From: Methanosarcinaceae archaeon UBA470
Lineage (GTDB): Archaea > Halobacteriota > Methanosarcinia > Methanosarcinales > Methanosarcinaceae
DNA length: 7,188 nucleotides
Assembly: GCA_002508425.1 (NCBI GenBank)
Contig: DAKU01000079.1
Coordinates: 1-7,188 of the forward strand
Reading direction: 5' to 3'
Below the pieces are notes generated by a model. It ran no database searches. It saw nothing but the letters and a program-made list of their open reading frames with translations, and was not told the origin of the DNA. The position numbers were made by a program, and so were the translations under genes. This document shows, piece after piece, positions 6,726 through 7,188 of the stretch. Position 1 is the first letter of the stretch. Each line of letters starts with the position of its first letter.

Positions 6726-6733
6726 TATATAAA
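6726..6733 (-). promoter_or_regulatory. TATA box of the HD gene-trmI operon
   Basis: The minus strand reads TTTATATA, a consensus archaeal TATA box. Its centre is about 27 bp from the ATG at 6702, so the transcription start should fall at or within a few bases of the start codon. No Shine-Dalgarno sequence is present between them, consistent with a leaderless transcript. Confidence 0.7.
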
Positions 6734-6810
6734 TAGAAAGGCAAATGAGGCACATGCGTCTTTGGCTGGCATGATCTCCGTTATTACTTGGTAACTCGCC
6801 AACCTTCATG

Positions 6811-6817
6811 TTTTTAT
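6811..6817 (+). promoter_or_regulatory. Weak candidate TATA box of mtnA
   Basis: TTTTTAT lies about 35 bp upstream of the mtnA ATG and would place transcription start near 6839. It is a poor match and has no clear BRE. The purine stretch AAAAGAG (6834-6840), 8 nt before the ATG, could be a weak ribosome binding site, but the predicted transcript would then barely include it. Confidence 0.25.
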
Positions 6818-6848
6818 CCTCCTTTGTACCTTTAAAAGAGCAGATAGC

Positions 6849-7188
6849 ATGAGAACCATAGACTGGAACGATGAATCAAATTCAATAGTAATGATCGATC
6901 AGACGCTGCTGCCTGAAGAATACAAAGTCATAGAATGCAAAACACTTGCTTCTTTGTGTGAGGCTATTATGTCTCTGAGGGTACGTGGAGCTCCGGCTCT
7001 TGGGGCTGCAGGTGGATATGGTATGGCGCTTGCAGCAAGGCTTAGCAGTGCAAAGGATATGGATTCATTGATAAAGGATATGGAAGTGGCTGCAAAGACC
7101 ATAAAATCCACAAGGCCTACTGCTGTTAACCTTGCATGGGGGGTTGACAGGGTATTACATGCTACTGATGATGCTTATGATCTGAAGA
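6849..7188 (+). CDS. mtnA: S-methyl-5-thioribose-1-phosphate isomerase MtnA, C-terminus cut by window edge
   Basis: MtnA converts 5-methylthioribose 1-phosphate to 5-methylthioribulose 1-phosphate in salvage of methylthioadenosine, the by-product of polyamine and related synthesis. The first 113 codons are visible. The N-terminus MRTIDW and the stretch IDQTLLPEEY (16-25) are typical of MtnA, followed by the family signature VRGAPALGAAGGYG (45-58) and TRPTAVNLAW (88-97). The eIF2B-alpha-like superfamily also contains translation factor subunits and the archaeal ribose-1,5-bisphosphate isomerase; the DQTLLP and RGAPA elements favour MtnA, though the catalytic Cys and Asp lie beyond the window and cannot be checked. 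The gene is divergent from the HD gene across 146 bp. In methanogens the product may also feed salvage of 5-deoxyadenosine left by radical-SAM enzymes (inference). The full protein should be about 340-370 residues. Confidence 0.9.
   Translation, partial: MRTIDWNDESNSIVMIDQTLLPEEYKVIECKTLASLCEAIMSLRVRGAPALGAAGGYGMALAARLSSAKDMDSLIKDMEVAAKTIKSTRPTAVNLAWGVDRVLHATDDAYDLK

Noticed and set aside
6703..6848. Possible small RNA or riboswitch upstream of mtnA
   Set aside because: Only a short TTGGC/GCCAA pairing is visible; no SAM riboswitch or box C/D pattern could be recognised.
6892..6901. 10-bp perfect palindrome TGATCGATCA
   Set aside because: It lies inside the mtnA coding sequence, where it encodes part of the conserved IDQ segment, so it is likely coincidental.

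Overview
This window looks like chromosomal DNA from a methanogenic archaeon, most likely of the Methanosarcinales. The reasons are: a class III ribonucleotide reductase of the type found with a glutaredoxin-like NrdH in methanogens; RadB, an archaea-only RecA/RadA paralogue; an archaeal-type TrmI; TATA-box promoters instead of -35/-10 elements; and moderate GC content. The assignment is by protein recognition only. No rRNA, tRNA, mobile element or CRISPR array is visible.

Layout: three genes on the minus strand fill the left part in the order nrdH (2867-3118), nrdD (463-2847), nrdG (452 to beyond position 1, truncated by the window edge). They form a tight operon for oxygen-free deoxynucleotide synthesis. 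A 335-bp intergenic region (3119-3453) separates this operon from radB (3454-4107, plus strand) and holds promoters for both directions. radB converges on trmI (4111-4863, minus) with only 3 bp between the stop codons. trmI is the second gene of a two-gene operon headed by a 609-residue SAMHD1-like HD-domain protein (4873-6702, minus). A 146-bp spacer with a divergent promoter region follows, then mtnA (6849 to beyond 7188, plus, truncated by the window edge).

How the genes relate: NrdD makes dNTPs, NrdG installs its glycyl radical, and NrdH probably supplies the reducing equivalents. RadB acts in recombinational repair. The HD protein carries all the residues expected of a dNTP triphosphohydrolase, so it could remove dNTPs made by NrdD; that link is inference from co-location. 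TrmI (tRNA m1A57/58) and MtnA (methionine salvage) are housekeeping genes with no obvious tie to the others.

Most of the window is ordinary housekeeping sequence, and I do not see a clearly new system. The points most worth a second look are the radB start (a strong Shine-Dalgarno sequence placed for an ATA codon), the HD protein's altered substrate-pocket region and long C-terminal extension, the incomplete Cys4 zinc site of NrdD, and a probable leaderless transcript for the HD gene.
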